64,000 nt of DNA from Methanospirillum hungatei (GTDB lineage: Archaea; Halobacteriota; Methanomicrobia; Methanomicrobiales; Methanospirillaceae). Below are positions 26,600-35,113 of this stretch, in pieces (position 1 is the first letter of the stretch; the number at the start of each line of letters is the position of its first letter). The notes under the pieces are model-generated. The model was not told the origin of the DNA. It did not search any database and saw only the letters and a list, made by a program, of their open reading frames with translations. The stretch lies in contig NZ_CP077107.1 of the NCBI RefSeq assembly GCF_019263745.1, positions 3,100,001-3,164,000 on the forward strand, in the 5' to 3' direction. The position numbers and the translations under genes were made by a program.

Positions 26600-26666
26600 G
26601 GTATTGTATAACTAGTAATTAATTAACCATAATCTATTATTACTAATGGATTCTTATACATAAGAT

Positions 26667-27569
26667 ATGAGTGAGAGGAGAACGCGGGGTCAGGGCAATA
26701 ATCCGGGTGTTACGAAACGAAAGATAATCGAGATATTATTAAAACAATCAGACTGGACACCTGAACCAGATATCCGGGATGAAATCGCCAGTGAACTTGC
26801 AATTAAAGAGCCTAAAAGTACGAAAATTCAGCTCGCTGCTGCACTCGAAGAAGGACTCCTACTCAAAGAAAGCCGTAGCGGGGTGAATTACTGGAATATT
26901 AACTTCAATTCTGATGTAATTCCTGAATTCATTAAGGATATTGTAACGACGCTTCCGGAGAAGGACCGGATTTTGTTTTTCAAATCTCTCTATGTCCAGG
27001 AACTGGTGCTTAAAATTGCAGGATTTTTAGCAAAAAAGAATCATCCAAAAACCCGAATGGGATATAGCAGCACAAAAATTTCATATTACTGGGGATTTTT
27101 AAACGACGAAATAATCCAGAACAGTGATGATGATGATGATGATGATCTCTCTGAGGATCTGAAGAAGAATGTAGCTTTTTACCGGTATGTTGTGACTCAC
27201 TCTCCCTCTTTTTTCCTGTATTACTTCCAGGATGCTGGAGGTATTGAACCATACCTCAAATCAATTCTTGGATCCTATATGCTCAAGACCGATTGGAAGG
27301 ATTTTGATTTCCTCTATTTTGTCGGGACAATGGGACTTATCGTTGATTACAGCCGGTCCGAAGGAGAGATGTATGAAGAAATCGCTCAATTCCTGACTGA
27401 GAACAAAATAGATATCTTTTTTCATACATCCCTGAAATACCCGGAACGGTTGTTTGAGAATATGATTCAGGCACATAAGATGTTACAAGAGCGGCATACG
27501 TTCGATTCCGGAGAGAATGGTACTCAAAAAGCCTTTACTCTTGATTCCAGTATGTTTCAGAAACTATAG
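26667..27569 (+). CDS. Unknown cytoplasmic protein with N-terminal helix-turn-helix-like region
   Basis: The 300-residue protein begins with a basic region and a helical segment (KRKIIEILLKQSDWTPEPDI, then TKIQLAAALEEGLLLKESRSG) that resembles a winged-helix DNA-binding domain. A helical middle follows, with an unusual acidic run of seven Asp in NSDDDDDDDLSE (about residue 153), then aromatic-rich helices (FFLYYFQDAGGIEPYLKSIL). It has no signal peptide. I do not recognise the family. It ends in TAG and shows ordinary codon use. Its place in an island of mobile and toxin-like genes suggests an accessory role, but nothing in the sequence defines it. Confidence 0.65.
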   Translation: MSERRTRGQGNNPGVTKRKIIEILLKQSDWTPEPDIRDEIASELAIKEPKSTKIQLAAALEEGLLLKESRSGVNYWNINFNSDVIPEFIKDIVTTLPEKDRILFFKSLYVQELVLKIAGFLAKKNHPKTRMGYSSTKISYYWGFLNDEIIQNSDDDDDDDLSEDLKKNVAFYRYVVTHSPSFFLYYFQDAGGIEPYLKSILGSYMLKTDWKDFDFLYFVGTMGLIVDYSRSEGEMYEEIAQFLTENKIDIFFHTSLKYPERLFENMIQAHKMLQERHTFDSGENGTQKAFTLDSSMFQKL

Positions 27570-27586
27570 TTTGTCAGGGACATAGT

Positions 27587-27921
27587 AGGTGCAGCTCATG
27601 CAGCTCTTGTAGCAGGATCTGTGCACACACCTGGTTAAATTTTTCTGGATGGCATGAAATCTGGAAGTTAAATTATCTAAATGAGAAAATATCCGGATAA
27701 ATCCTGGGTACCAAGGAGTTTATTTGTCCTTCGGGTTGCTTCTGTCAATATTCGCTTTGCCCGGAGATATGGTTTCAATAACAGGAATTTTAATTTTTTT
27801 GAAGATATACCAATATATTTCAGGTTTTTGGTAGTAGATATAATAGGAGTATCTTTTTTTTGAAAATTTTTCGAAGGGGGACTTCCCTGAATGTGCTACA
27901 AGAGCTGCATGAGCTGCACCT
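27587..27921. mobile_element. 335-bp element with perfect 28-bp terminal inverted repeats (MITE-like)
   Basis: Bases 27587-27614 and 27894-27921 are exact reverse complements over 28 positions; within each arm GCAGCTC is repeated (GCAGCTCATGCAGCTC). The interior of ~280 bp is AT-rich and contains only a doubtful 60-codon frame (27681-27863). Perfect long ends around a non-coding core fit a miniature inverted-repeat transposable element or a large stem-forming RNA. I see no convincing flanking duplication. It lies between the unknown 26667 gene and the second HEPN-MNT pair. Confidence 0.6.
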
Positions 27922-28084
27922 TGTCATCTCATCATAGTAATCCAGATGACTGGTAGATCATGAAGGTAAAAATAAAATTACATGTGATTCCATAATTATT
28001 GTGCAATTCAAAAGGTTTTAGAATAATATAAGTAAAACGATGGTTATTCTAAAGCCTGGACTCTATATGCACTTCATTGTATAA

Positions 28085-28118
28085 GCACACCTTTCAGGAT
28101 TATTCCAGAAAGGTGTGC
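28085..28118. terminator. Stem-loop with 11-bp perfect stem
   Basis: GCACACCTTTC (28085-28095) pairs exactly with GAAAGGTGTGC (28108-28118) around a 12-base loop. It lies ~125 bases beyond the end of the leftward HEPN gene, so it could end that transcript or be a small structured RNA. There is no following T tract on either strand. Confidence 0.4.
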
Positions 28119-28241
28119 ATTATACTACTAATCAAGAATGAATAAAGAAGATTATAAACAATAATGTTAGAAAAAAATTCGGACTGGGTACTTGACCTGG
28201 AGAAGCTTCACAAAATCATCTGATTTTTTCCTTATGTAACT

Positions 28242-28640
28242 TTAATCCGGTAATTTAGCTAACTCACTTAAAACCCAGGAATAAACATTTTCAGCAATTT
28301 CAAGAGACTCTGCAAATTCTTCTCCGGTTATGGGTTCATATATTCCTGGATATCGTGTTTGCACTGCAAATTCTGTGAGGTCTGAAGCAATTATTACCTG
28401 ATGCGGTATTGTAATCCCGGTTTTTGCAAGGTATTCTATTAATATACTAATATTATGAGTTCGTGGAGCTTCGATATCAATTGCAATAAGAAGTCCTTTC
28501 AACGATTTTTCTACTGATTGTTGACAATCAAAGCAGAGATCTTCAAATAATATCTCATCAGAGGTCTGCCCAGATTGTGCTCTGCAAAGATTACTTCGTG
28601 AACGGATTAGCCAGTCTTCAACAATTGGTCGGTTTTTCAT
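28242..28640 (-). CDS. HEPN-domain protein of the second HEPN-MNT pair
   Basis: This protein of about 132 residues has the HEPN helices: CFDCQQSVEKSLKGLLIAIDI, then APRTHNISILIEYL and FAVQTRYPGIYEP. The likely role is RNase-type toxin controlled by the MNT protein encoded just upstream. ATG 28640 is preferred over the TTG at 28655 because AAGGT lies six bases before it; the start falls inside the MNT gene (23-base overlap), implying coupled translation. Compared with the pair at 22703-23403 the order is reversed and the sequences are clearly divergent, so the two pairs were probably acquired separately. Confidence 0.85.
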   Translation of the reverse strand: MKNRPIVEDWLIRSRSNLCRAQSGQTSDEILFEDLCFDCQQSVEKSLKGLLIAIDIEAPRTHNISILIEYLAKTGITIPHQVIIASDLTEFAVQTRYPGIYEPITGEEFAESLEIAENVYSWVLSELAKLPD

Positions 28641-28947
28641 AAAGTACCTTTCCAAATTGAGCTATTTCACGATATATCAGGTGAGGATTATTTTTATGTG
28701 TATTGAATGAATCAGGAGTTTCGACCAGGATGTCCACCGGGACTCCAACTCCATATAGGGATCGATATAGCATCTTGGCTGTTTTTCTCCTCTCTTTTAA
28801 TCCGGTTTTAAGGACACAGATATCATAATCGCTCTCTTTATTGTGACTATCCTTTGCACGTGAACCAAAAAGGATGATAGAATCGGGATCTATTGCTTCG
28901 ATAATTATCCGGATCACTTTTGCAAGAGAGGTATCATCCATTATCAT
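28618..28947 (-). CDS. MNT-type nucleotidyltransferase of the second pair
   Basis: The 109-residue protein contains IILFGSRAKDSHNKESDYDICVLK, with the G-S and D-x-D residues needed for nucleotide transfer intact, and GVPVDILVETPDSF for the third acid. It precedes and overlaps the HEPN gene. ATGs at 28947 and 28941 are both possible. In known systems such enzymes inactivate the HEPN partner by adding nucleotides to a Tyr. Confidence 0.88.
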   Translation of the reverse strand: MIMDDTSLAKVIRIIIEAIDPDSIILFGSRAKDSHNKESDYDICVLKTGLKERRKTAKMLYRSLYGVGVPVDILVETPDSFNTHKNNPHLIYREIAQFGKVLYEKPTNC

Positions 28948-29029
28948 TCTTTTCGAGAGGAAAGGATAAATGGATTACTATGAGGTACTGATGAGAAACC
29001 AGGGATAGACTAGGGTTCGGAGATGAGAT

Positions 29030-29524
29030 TTATACATCTTTCTGGTACATGACCACATCAAGGATTTTGCCGAATTTTTCCCCGACGTTCCGGAGATGAG
29101 CGGCTTTTGTGTACCCCATATGTTCCAGCAATCGGATACTGGCATAGTTTTCCCCACAAAGTGTCCCTATTAGCACATGGATACCTCCTTTTTTTGCTGC
29201 CCCCTCAATATGGTGCATGGCTAAAGTTCCGATTCCCTTTCCTGTAAAACCCGGTTTTAAGTATACACTTACTTCTGCAGTCCGGTCATATGCCTGTCTT
29301 TTTTTAAACCGGGAGAGAAAACAGTATCCGATGACCTCGTCTGCTTCGTGAATGAGAAAGGAGGGGTACCGGGGATTGTTAAGGTAGATGATCTCCTCCA
29401 GTTTCGGGAGGGTTATTTTTTCGCTGTGGAAGGTTGCGGTTGAGTGGAGGATGTAATGATCGTATATCTCTTTGATCTCCGGGAGGTCTCTATGGGTTAC
29501 GGGAGTGAAATGAGTCATTACCAT
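29030..29524 (-). CDS. GNAT-family N-acetyltransferase (phosphinothricin acetyltransferase-like)
   Basis: The 164-residue enzyme is predicted to transfer acetyl from acetyl-CoA to an amine. Family landmarks are DLPEIKEIYDHYILHSTATFH near the start, the VIGYCFLSRF strand, the acetyl-CoA loop LKPGFTGKGIGTLAMHHI (Q/R-x-x-G-x-G/A type) and HMGYTKAAHLRNVGEKFGKILDVVMYQ at the end, which matches the phosphinothricin/methionine sulfoximine acetyltransferase group. Those enzymes often detoxify amino-acid analogues. The start is ATG 29524 or 29518. It appears monocistronic. Confidence 0.9.
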   Translation of the reverse strand: MVMTHFTPVTHRDLPEIKEIYDHYILHSTATFHSEKITLPKLEEIIYLNNPRYPSFLIHEADEVIGYCFLSRFKKRQAYDRTAEVSVYLKPGFTGKGIGTLAMHHIEGAAKKGGIHVLIGTLCGENYASIRLLEHMGYTKAAHLRNVGEKFGKILDVVMYQKDV

Positions 29525-29922
29525 CTGGTATGGATGGGATGGTATTGATTGTTTCGAAGGAGGGAATTATAATTTTTCAGGGATAAGGGGGGGAGATTAT
29601 GGTTTTTTATTTTAAAGGTTTATAAAAAGATTGAAGTGATTAACTCATATTAAAAACCTTTGTAACTATTCAGCAGGTTGATTCATATACTGTTGACGTA
29701 TTGGGTACCAAAGAGGGGCTCATCTCAAATTTTGGCAAACAGGGTGTATTTTCAAGCGCCAGTATCACCCCCTCAATAACATTAATTCCATTGTTTCGAA
29801 TCGTTGAGATCAGCGAAAAAGGAGTTTTCGTGAATATTCACTACGCGAAACACTCATATTCATATTCCGATTTGGGGGAAATTATCCGAGCAAACCGTTC
29901 TTGAAACCCATGTAAGAATAGT
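29525..29922. other. Interval holding the IS66 relic
   Basis: This ~400-bp stretch between two leftward genes has no intact gene. A T-rich spacer lies at 29570-29660, the relic at 29662-29812, and unassigned sequence at 29813-29922. Confidence 0.4.
29662..29812 (-). pseudogene. Relic of an IS66-type element: one end plus the transposase C-terminus
   Basis: GTAACTATTCAG at 29662-29673 is identical to the ends of the intact IS66 at 17719-19347. On the minus strand the adjacent ~140 bases encode STIRNNGINVIEGVILALE..., matching the transposase tail STIRKNGINVIEGIVSAFH, and end in TGA (29670-29672). A 20-base stretch TCAATAACATTAATTCCATT is identical in both. The rest of the element is missing beyond about 29812. 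This is the end of an older, diverged copy. Confidence 0.75.
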
Positions 29923-31386
29923 TTATTCTTCTGGTACAATTATCTCCTTTTCAAACACTGCCAGGGTATTCTCTAACCGGGAAAGAAGATTCGTCTTCTC
30001 CTCTTCTGTGAGGTAACTATACCTGATACTGTTTTTGTTTATCTCTCGTATTTCGTTATACGACACATCCGGATGATTCAAAGTAAATATTACATATTCC
30101 TGGGTGAGATTCGTATATTCAATACCAGGATCATCGGTTGAAAGGATAACCGGAACATCATGAGACAGATATACAGAAACCGGATGCTCCGGCCCACTGA
30201 TATTGAGAATCTGTTCATTACTGGTAAGCAAAATCTCCACCGGAATTTCTTTCTCTTTCATCAATTCAAGGGTATTCTCCCAATCGTCTTCTTCCTGGAT
30301 GGCTACCCCATGTCCGATTCGGGAGGCATTCCCGGTGGTGATTGCATCAGAAATATGGAAACCTAAATCCTTTTTCCCTGCAATCTGTTTTGTTAATTCT
30401 CCGGCATGGAGTTCAATATGTACATCCGGGTATACTGAATGGAGATAGGCAATCATCTCCATGTGAAGATGATAATCATCTGCGGAATACTGGTCAGCCT
30501 CATCCCCGACCAGCGTAATACCGGAAATTACCGGTGACTTGTTGGCAATCTCAAAAGCCTGGAGAAGGTCGGTGAAAACCTCCTTTTTTGGATAGAACCT
30601 GAGAGCCTCATAGATATACCGGGTGGTAACGTTTTTCCCATCCGGATGAGAGAGTTCCCCCGATATCTGATCATATGATGAGTGTTTGTCTACCTTTCGT
30701 TCAATTATTTCAGCAAGACCGGCCTTCAGGAGATCATCCCTGAGCTGAGACAGGTTATCATTCCAATCAACTATGGATACTACCTTCCGGACATCATCTC
30801 CATTCGTCTGTGAAGTCATGAGTTCCACATAGAGAATATTTTCGTTCGCAGCCCTGTCACGGATGGTTGCATACACATCTCCATCATAGTAGGTGACCGG
30901 ATCAATAAGATCAAACGTATGAAAAAACCAGTCATGACCCGACTGAGTAGTGAACGGAAAGTCTTTCATTGTCCAGAAATGTACGAGGTCTGAATAGAGG
31001 GTGGAATTATTATATGCATAGGAGGTCGGAACCAGATGCTGTGTATCAGTATAATTATATGGCTGTCCGGTCACCTGGTCAACCAGTTGCCCATCTTTTG
31101 GATTTACGAATAATCCATGCCGAACTGAAATATTGATGATATCATCCGGATGCATTGCTCCTGATGCATGGATATGAATATCTCCGCCCTTTGGCATCTC
31201 CTTAAAAAAAATCAAGAGATCATCAGGATTCTTTCGAATTGTTTCAAAATATATCGAAACAGTAGTACCCTGATAACCCGTATCTGATATCTGCACTATA
31301 TATGAATCCTGATTTTCCACGAGAAAAAGACCAAAATAACCGAGAAACAGTACAAAAAGGATTGCATTACATTTTAGAATATTCAT
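29923..31386 (-). CDS. Secreted adenosine deaminase-like metal hydrolase (ADGF type)
   Basis: The 487-residue product has a signal segment (NAILFVLFLGYFGLFLVENQ) and a metal-dependent amidohydrolase core: the zinc pair in GGDIHIHASGAMHPDD, LHAGEL, the His in RIGHGVAIQ, and the catalytic Asp pair in STDDPGIEYTN. Residues between, such as KSPVISGITLVGDEADQYS, fit the adenosine deaminase barrel. ADGF-type members act outside the cell, converting adenosine to inosine. A nucleoside scavenging role is inferred; the enzyme could also act on other deaminable substrates. All metal ligands I can place are present. Confidence 0.85.
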   Translation of the reverse strand: MNILKCNAILFVLFLGYFGLFLVENQDSYIVQISDTGYQGTTVSIYFETIRKNPDDLLIFFKEMPKGGDIHIHASGAMHPDDIINISVRHGLFVNPKDGQLVDQVTGQPYNYTDTQHLVPTSYAYNNSTLYSDLVHFWTMKDFPFTTQSGHDWFFHTFDLIDPVTYYDGDVYATIRDRAANENILYVELMTSQTNGDDVRKVVSIVDWNDNLSQLRDDLLKAGLAEIIERKVDKHSSYDQISGELSHPDGKNVTTRYIYEALRFYPKKEVFTDLLQAFEIANKSPVISGITLVGDEADQYSADDYHLHMEMIAYLHSVYPDVHIELHAGELTKQIAGKKDLGFHISDAITTGNASRIGHGVAIQEEDDWENTLELMKEKEIPVEILLTSNEQILNISGPEHPVSVYLSHDVPVILSTDDPGIEYTNLTQEYVIFTLNHPDVSYNEIREINKNSIRYSYLTEEEKTNLLSRLENTLAVFEKEIIVPEE

Positions 31387-31473
31387 GGAAGATATACAGT
31401 AATTTGACCTGCAGGATGGATGAATGATTCGAAATTGGTGGTACCCAATTCCTGTAAAAAATATAATCGAAAA

Positions 31474-33486
31474 TCAGATGGAAGGAATAGAAGCCGGGAG
31501 TACGTCCGGGATTGATGGTACCGTTCCTATCCCGGAATCCAATTTGATAGATATTCCAGGCATAATACCCTGAGGTTTTTGCCCACCGGTACTCCCCGTC
31601 GTCAGTATTCCTGTTTTTATTCCTCCAAAATCGGTACGGTTTTGATGTGATGATCTCAGGACGGGATTTAGTGTTATCTGTCCGAAGTACCGGACCTGAG
31701 GCCATTTCAGAGAATAAGATCCGGTCCAGGTTGTATACCCATCTCTTATAAGGGAGATCGAATGGGCTCCCCCAGGCACAAGATACCGTGTCATCATATT
31801 GGGTGTGGTTATCCCGATTTTTTGAGCATCATCCACCCAGATTTCAGCATTCGAAGGGAAAGAACCGATAAAGAGATAACAATCCCGCTCAGGATCTCCA
31901 GATGGAATGGTAACAATTCTGGTTATACTATGGGTTTGCATCCCGTTCGAGATCACCAGGGTAATCGGATAATTTCCAGGTGATTTATACCGGTGAGTGA
32001 TATTCTGTGAATAATATTCAGGTTTTGTATCGCCATTGACATCCCATTTCCATGAATTAATTCCCTGTCCTGTACTGGTATCCGTGCAGATTATCGTCAT
32101 TGAATCTTTGTCGATAACCAGATCGAAATCTGCCGATAGGGAGGGGGCTGAATATCCGATAAAATAAGGATCTGTAACAGCGTTTGGATATCGGGAACTC
32201 ATCATAGCAGTTTGATTTGATGAAGAATACACATAACCGGGTTTTGTGGTACTTTTCCCCTGATTATTCCAGTTTCCATCCGGAATCAGGAAATTTTTGG
32301 TAACCAGTTGCTGGTTGGTATTATCTTCCCCCTTTATTACATTAAACCAGATAATTCCTTTGATATTTGGATATTTTTGAAGAGTATTCTTGTTATACAG
32401 ATATGTGACCTGATTGTTTTTCAAAGATAATTCATCCGCCGAAATTCCGTTGCCATCAGCACTAGTCTCCATGAAGATCATTGGATGATTCCGATCCCGA
32501 GCATAATAATAATAAAATCCGGCGAGATCATCCAGAGTCGTGGGACCGTTTTTCCAGGGGTACCAGGTCATCCCGACCCAGTCAACAAAGTCTTCCGCCA
32601 TCTGATTTCCGTTATCATCCGTCCCGGGCCAATAAAAAATCCGGTCGTTTTTCGTCTGGGCAATATTGCCTGCCCACACCATTTGGACGGATGGATTGGC
32701 ATGTGCACGGACGATGGTGTATGCTGACCGGAACATCTGTCTCCATGCTTTTTTGTTTTCGTTGTCTCCAGCATCAATCCCGGTTGGATTTACTATTTTC
32801 TGTGTATTAAATTCAAGCCCGAAGCAGAGGAGAATTGTTGCGGGTTTTCCGTTTGAGTCAGCATATTTCTTACTTAATGCATCACATTTCTGGGCAATCT
32901 CGGTTATAATAGCAACACCAGTCATAGGAGCATGATATCCATTTTGAGCAGTCAGATCCAAAAGTCCGTTAGTCTGAAGTGCCCAGGGGTAGAGTACCAG
33001 GACTGGAATACCATTCTGCTGGAGGACCTTTTCAGCCCAGATATAAGGAGCGGGAGATTCTGTGTATGGGATTTTTCCATAATCATTATCCGGATAATAA
33101 TACAGATTGTAATAACGGGAGAAAAGAAGTTGTTTTTTCCCCCCACCAGGTTTCAGTACATTAATAGCTGTTCGAAACGTTTCGATTCCGGTGTCTGTCT
33201 CTTTTAATTCTTCATTACTATTGCCAGTCTTTTTCTCCCCATATTCCAGGGGATGATCAAGGATTTGGGTTTCATACGGGGCATTGTTAGATTTTCGGTA
33301 ATAATTGACACACATAGCATTGTTCGCCCCCTGGTTTCCCCCAAGATATGCACCGATATAACATCCAGTATCGTTGAGTAAACCTTCAGCTACAGTTGGA
33401 ATATGATACCCGGTTCCTGATGCTGATGAAATAATTAACCCAATACTGCAAAGAAGTAGAAAAAACCCGTAGTTTTTATTACTCAT
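31474..33486 (-). CDS. Secreted glycoside hydrolase-like protein with PKD and PEGA domains
   Basis: The ~670-residue product has a signal peptide (FFLLLCSIGLIISSASGTG). Residues ~30-390 look like a GH26-like/clan-A barrel, with a candidate acid/base Glu in CFGLEFNTQK and a nucleophile Glu in MIFMETSADG; VDWVGMTWYPW and IKGIIWFNVIKG are typical barrel strands. A PKD domain follows (LSADFDLVIDKDSMTIICTD ... YKSPGNYPITLVISNG), then a PEGA-type domain (FPSNAEIWVDDAQKIGITTP ... ISLIRDGYTTWTGSY). The likely role is a surface enzyme acting on a polysaccharide, with beta-sandwich anchors; the tail after ~610 is low complexity. ATG 33486 is chosen over the in-frame GTG 33495. The substrate is not known. 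Confidence 0.78.
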   Translation of the reverse strand: MSNKNYGFFLLLCSIGLIISSASGTGYHIPTVAEGLLNDTGCYIGAYLGGNQGANNAMCVNYYRKSNNAPYETQILDHPLEYGEKKTGNSNEELKETDTGIETFRTAINVLKPGGGKKQLLFSRYYNLYYYPDNDYGKIPYTESPAPYIWAEKVLQQNGIPVLVLYPWALQTNGLLDLTAQNGYHAPMTGVAIITEIAQKCDALSKKYADSNGKPATILLCFGLEFNTQKIVNPTGIDAGDNENKKAWRQMFRSAYTIVRAHANPSVQMVWAGNIAQTKNDRIFYWPGTDDNGNQMAEDFVDWVGMTWYPWKNGPTTLDDLAGFYYYYARDRNHPMIFMETSADGNGISADELSLKNNQVTYLYNKNTLQKYPNIKGIIWFNVIKGEDNTNQQLVTKNFLIPDGNWNNQGKSTTKPGYVYSSSNQTAMMSSRYPNAVTDPYFIGYSAPSLSADFDLVIDKDSMTIICTDTSTGQGINSWKWDVNGDTKPEYYSQNITHRYKSPGNYPITLVISNGMQTHSITRIVTIPSGDPERDCYLFIGSFPSNAEIWVDDAQKIGITTPNMMTRYLVPGGAHSISLIRDGYTTWTGSYSLKWPQVRYFGQITLNPVLRSSHQNRTDFGGIKTGILTTGSTGGQKPQGIMPGISIKLDSGIGTVPSIPDVLPASIPSI

Positions 33487-33597
33487 ACAAAACACCCGAT
33501 GAGGACACTGTGTATTGCTAAAAGCTCCTTTGGGTGATAAAAATACCTAATAATACCAGGGTGAATCAAATCCTTCTGAATTACCCGGGAAAAAAGA

Positions 33598-33817
33598 TTA
33601 CTTGGAAAAGGTCATTTGCTCTACTACAGCATCGGACTCAAGGCTTTTTGAGATGGTTGCATTTATCGACAAGCCATCTTCAGCCATGACAAATGTATAC
33701 CCACCTTTTTCTATCCAGGTTCCGGTATACGACATTCCATCTTCTGATATCGTCCCGTTCATAACTCCGGAATTATCATCAATATCGGCAAGAGGTTCGT
33801 TTATTCCGGTTAGTACA
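33598..33817 (-). pseudogene. Relic of a WNGTW-repeat protein, C-terminal end
   Basis: On the minus strand this stretch matches the last ~70 codons of the gene at 37379-38074, down to the terminal TFSK stop at 33598-33600 and the GTWIEKGG(Y/F)TFVMA(E/D)DG segment. The N-terminal part and start are missing. It ends abruptly at about 33817 against the hydrolase relic on the other strand. Confidence 0.75.
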
Positions 33818-34014
33818 ACTTGTGATGTAATGCCTGTTTTCGGGACAGAGGATATTCTAACCCCACAGGAAATATCTTTTCAGATTGCAGGGCATATAAA
33901 TGGATCCTGGATTGTTCGGTTCAAAGGTCTGCCATATACCGGATACGATAAATCTCCTTCCAGTGTGGACAAAATGCACTGAATTTCCTTGAATTGAATG
34001 TATCACCGACATGA
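33818..34014 (+). pseudogene. Relic of the alpha/beta hydrolase at 39856, C-terminal end
   Basis: The plus strand encodes DVMPVFGTEDILTPQEI, then FQIAGHINGSWIVRFKGL and YTGYDKSP, matching residues ~225-275 of the 39856-40713 hydrolase. A shift near GACAAAATGCACTGAATTT breaks the frame before the end. The fragment lacks the Ser nucleophile half of the protein, so it is not functional. Confidence 0.75.
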
Positions 34015-34078
34015 TTCAAAATTTCTTACACTAATAAAGACAATAATTGATATACCTAAAAGTTAAAATGGATAGAAT

Positions 34079-35113
34079 ATGGAAGAGATCCTCCTCCATA
34101 ATTCTTTCATCCTTTTTGAAATTATATGTGTAATTGCTGTTTTTGCAATATTTATTATCCGAAGTAATTATTTTACTGAGATCCTTGAACACCGGCCCAG
34201 GATTATCACACAGATTCTCTTTATGGTCTTTTATGGGCTTCTTTCCATAATTGGAACCGTCACGGGAATCGGCCTCTTTGGATCGATTGGAAACGTCCGT
34301 GATATCGGCCCGATGATGGCCGGTCTGACCTGTGGTCCGGTGATTGGACTTGGAGCAGGAATAATTGGAGGAGTGTACCGGTTTTTGCAGGGAGGACCGT
34401 ATATGTATACCGGTCTTTCTGCCCCGATACTCTGTGGGATCCTCGGGGGAGTATTGTATCTTGCAAATAACCGGGAATTTGTGCCAACCTGGATGGCAAC
34501 ACTCTATATGGCGTTATGTGATACCCTCATTTCCATTTATACCCTGACTATCGTAACCCCTCCTGAACAACTCTGGACAATTACCCGGAATATCGCAATT
34601 CCGATGATTGTTGGTTCTACCGTCGGTGTGTTTATCTTTTCTTATTTTATCCATGCACAGATGGCGGAGAGGAAACGAGATCAGGAATATAAACAGCTGG
34701 AAAGACAAAACGCTGATAGAAAAAATCTTGAATCAATAATCAATACATTAGCAGATCCTGTTTTTCTCATCGATAAACAGTATACCTGGAGATTAGTGAA
34801 TGACCGGTTCTGTCAGTTTTTTGGGAAAACCCGGGATAGCCTTATTGGAAGACCGGTTGCAGAATTCCTTCCCGCTGAAGAGTATGAGGTCATCCGCGAT
34901 CAGAGTGAACGGGTATTTCATACCGGAAGTTCTCTAGAGACCGAAATGATTGTTACCGGCCTTAATGGTCAGAATTTTACCGTTATTTCTAAAAATACGC
35001 TGTATGTGGATTCGAATGGTCAGGAATATATTGTCGGGATTATCCGTGATATTTCTATGCGGAAAAAGATGGAGGAAACTATCAAAGAAAGTGAAGCCCG
35101 ATTATCATCCATA
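34079..35113 (+). pseudogene. N-terminal part of a LytS-like sensor kinase, split by an IS
   Basis: The fragment has five to six hydrophobic helices of the 5TM receptor (5TMR-LYT) type, with signature stretches GSIGNVRDIGPMMAGLTCGPVIGLGAG and GVYRFLQGGPYM. A coiled linker (ERKRDQEYKQLERQNADRKN) and a PAS domain (LESIINTLADPVFLIDKQY ... GIIRDISMRKKMEE) follow, then it is cut at LSSI by the IS. Joining ...SSI to LQSSPLMQFVIDKNHRV (via the single CATA) restores the frame, giving a multi-domain histidine kinase with the 36197-37244 part. It would sense an envelope or small-molecule signal. The IS supplies an immediate TAG. Confidence 0.88.
35110..35113. repeat. Left CATA target duplication
   Basis: CATA at 35110-35113 is repeated at 36197-36200 around the 1083-bp element. 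Removing the element and one copy restores the sensor frame. Confidence 0.8.

Larger units (their letters stand above)
27570..28241. other. 672-bp gap holding the inverted-repeat element and a hairpin
   Basis: Apart from the 335-bp element and the hairpin at 28085-28118, which are listed separately, the remainder (27922-28241) is AT-rich. I find no gene there. Confidence 0.4.
33487..34078. other. Interval holding the two tail-to-tail relics
   Basis: Apart from the relics at 33598-33817 and 33818-34014, the interval contains only promoter-like AT-rich sequence for the sensor gene at 34079 and the upstream region of the glycoside hydrolase. No intact gene is seen. Confidence 0.4.

Noticed and set aside
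27120-27145. GATGATGATGATGAT run as a slippage-prone regulatory repeat
   Set aside because: It is a short trinucleotide run encoding an Asp stretch inside a plausible gene; there is no evidence of length variation here.
27681-27863. 60-codon frame inside the inverted-repeat element
   Set aside because: It has no ribosome-binding site and unusual composition; the element reads as non-coding.
31367-31705. 112-codon minus-strand frame overlapping the GH/PKD/PEGA gene end
   Set aside because: It lies in the alternative frame of the glycoside hydrolase tail and upstream of the deaminase start; it has no motif or ribosome-binding site.
32481-33207. Several plus-strand frames antisense to the glycoside hydrolase gene
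   Set aside because: They have repetitive Pro/Arg-rich or mixed composition typical of shadow frames and are outweighed by the coherent minus-strand protein.
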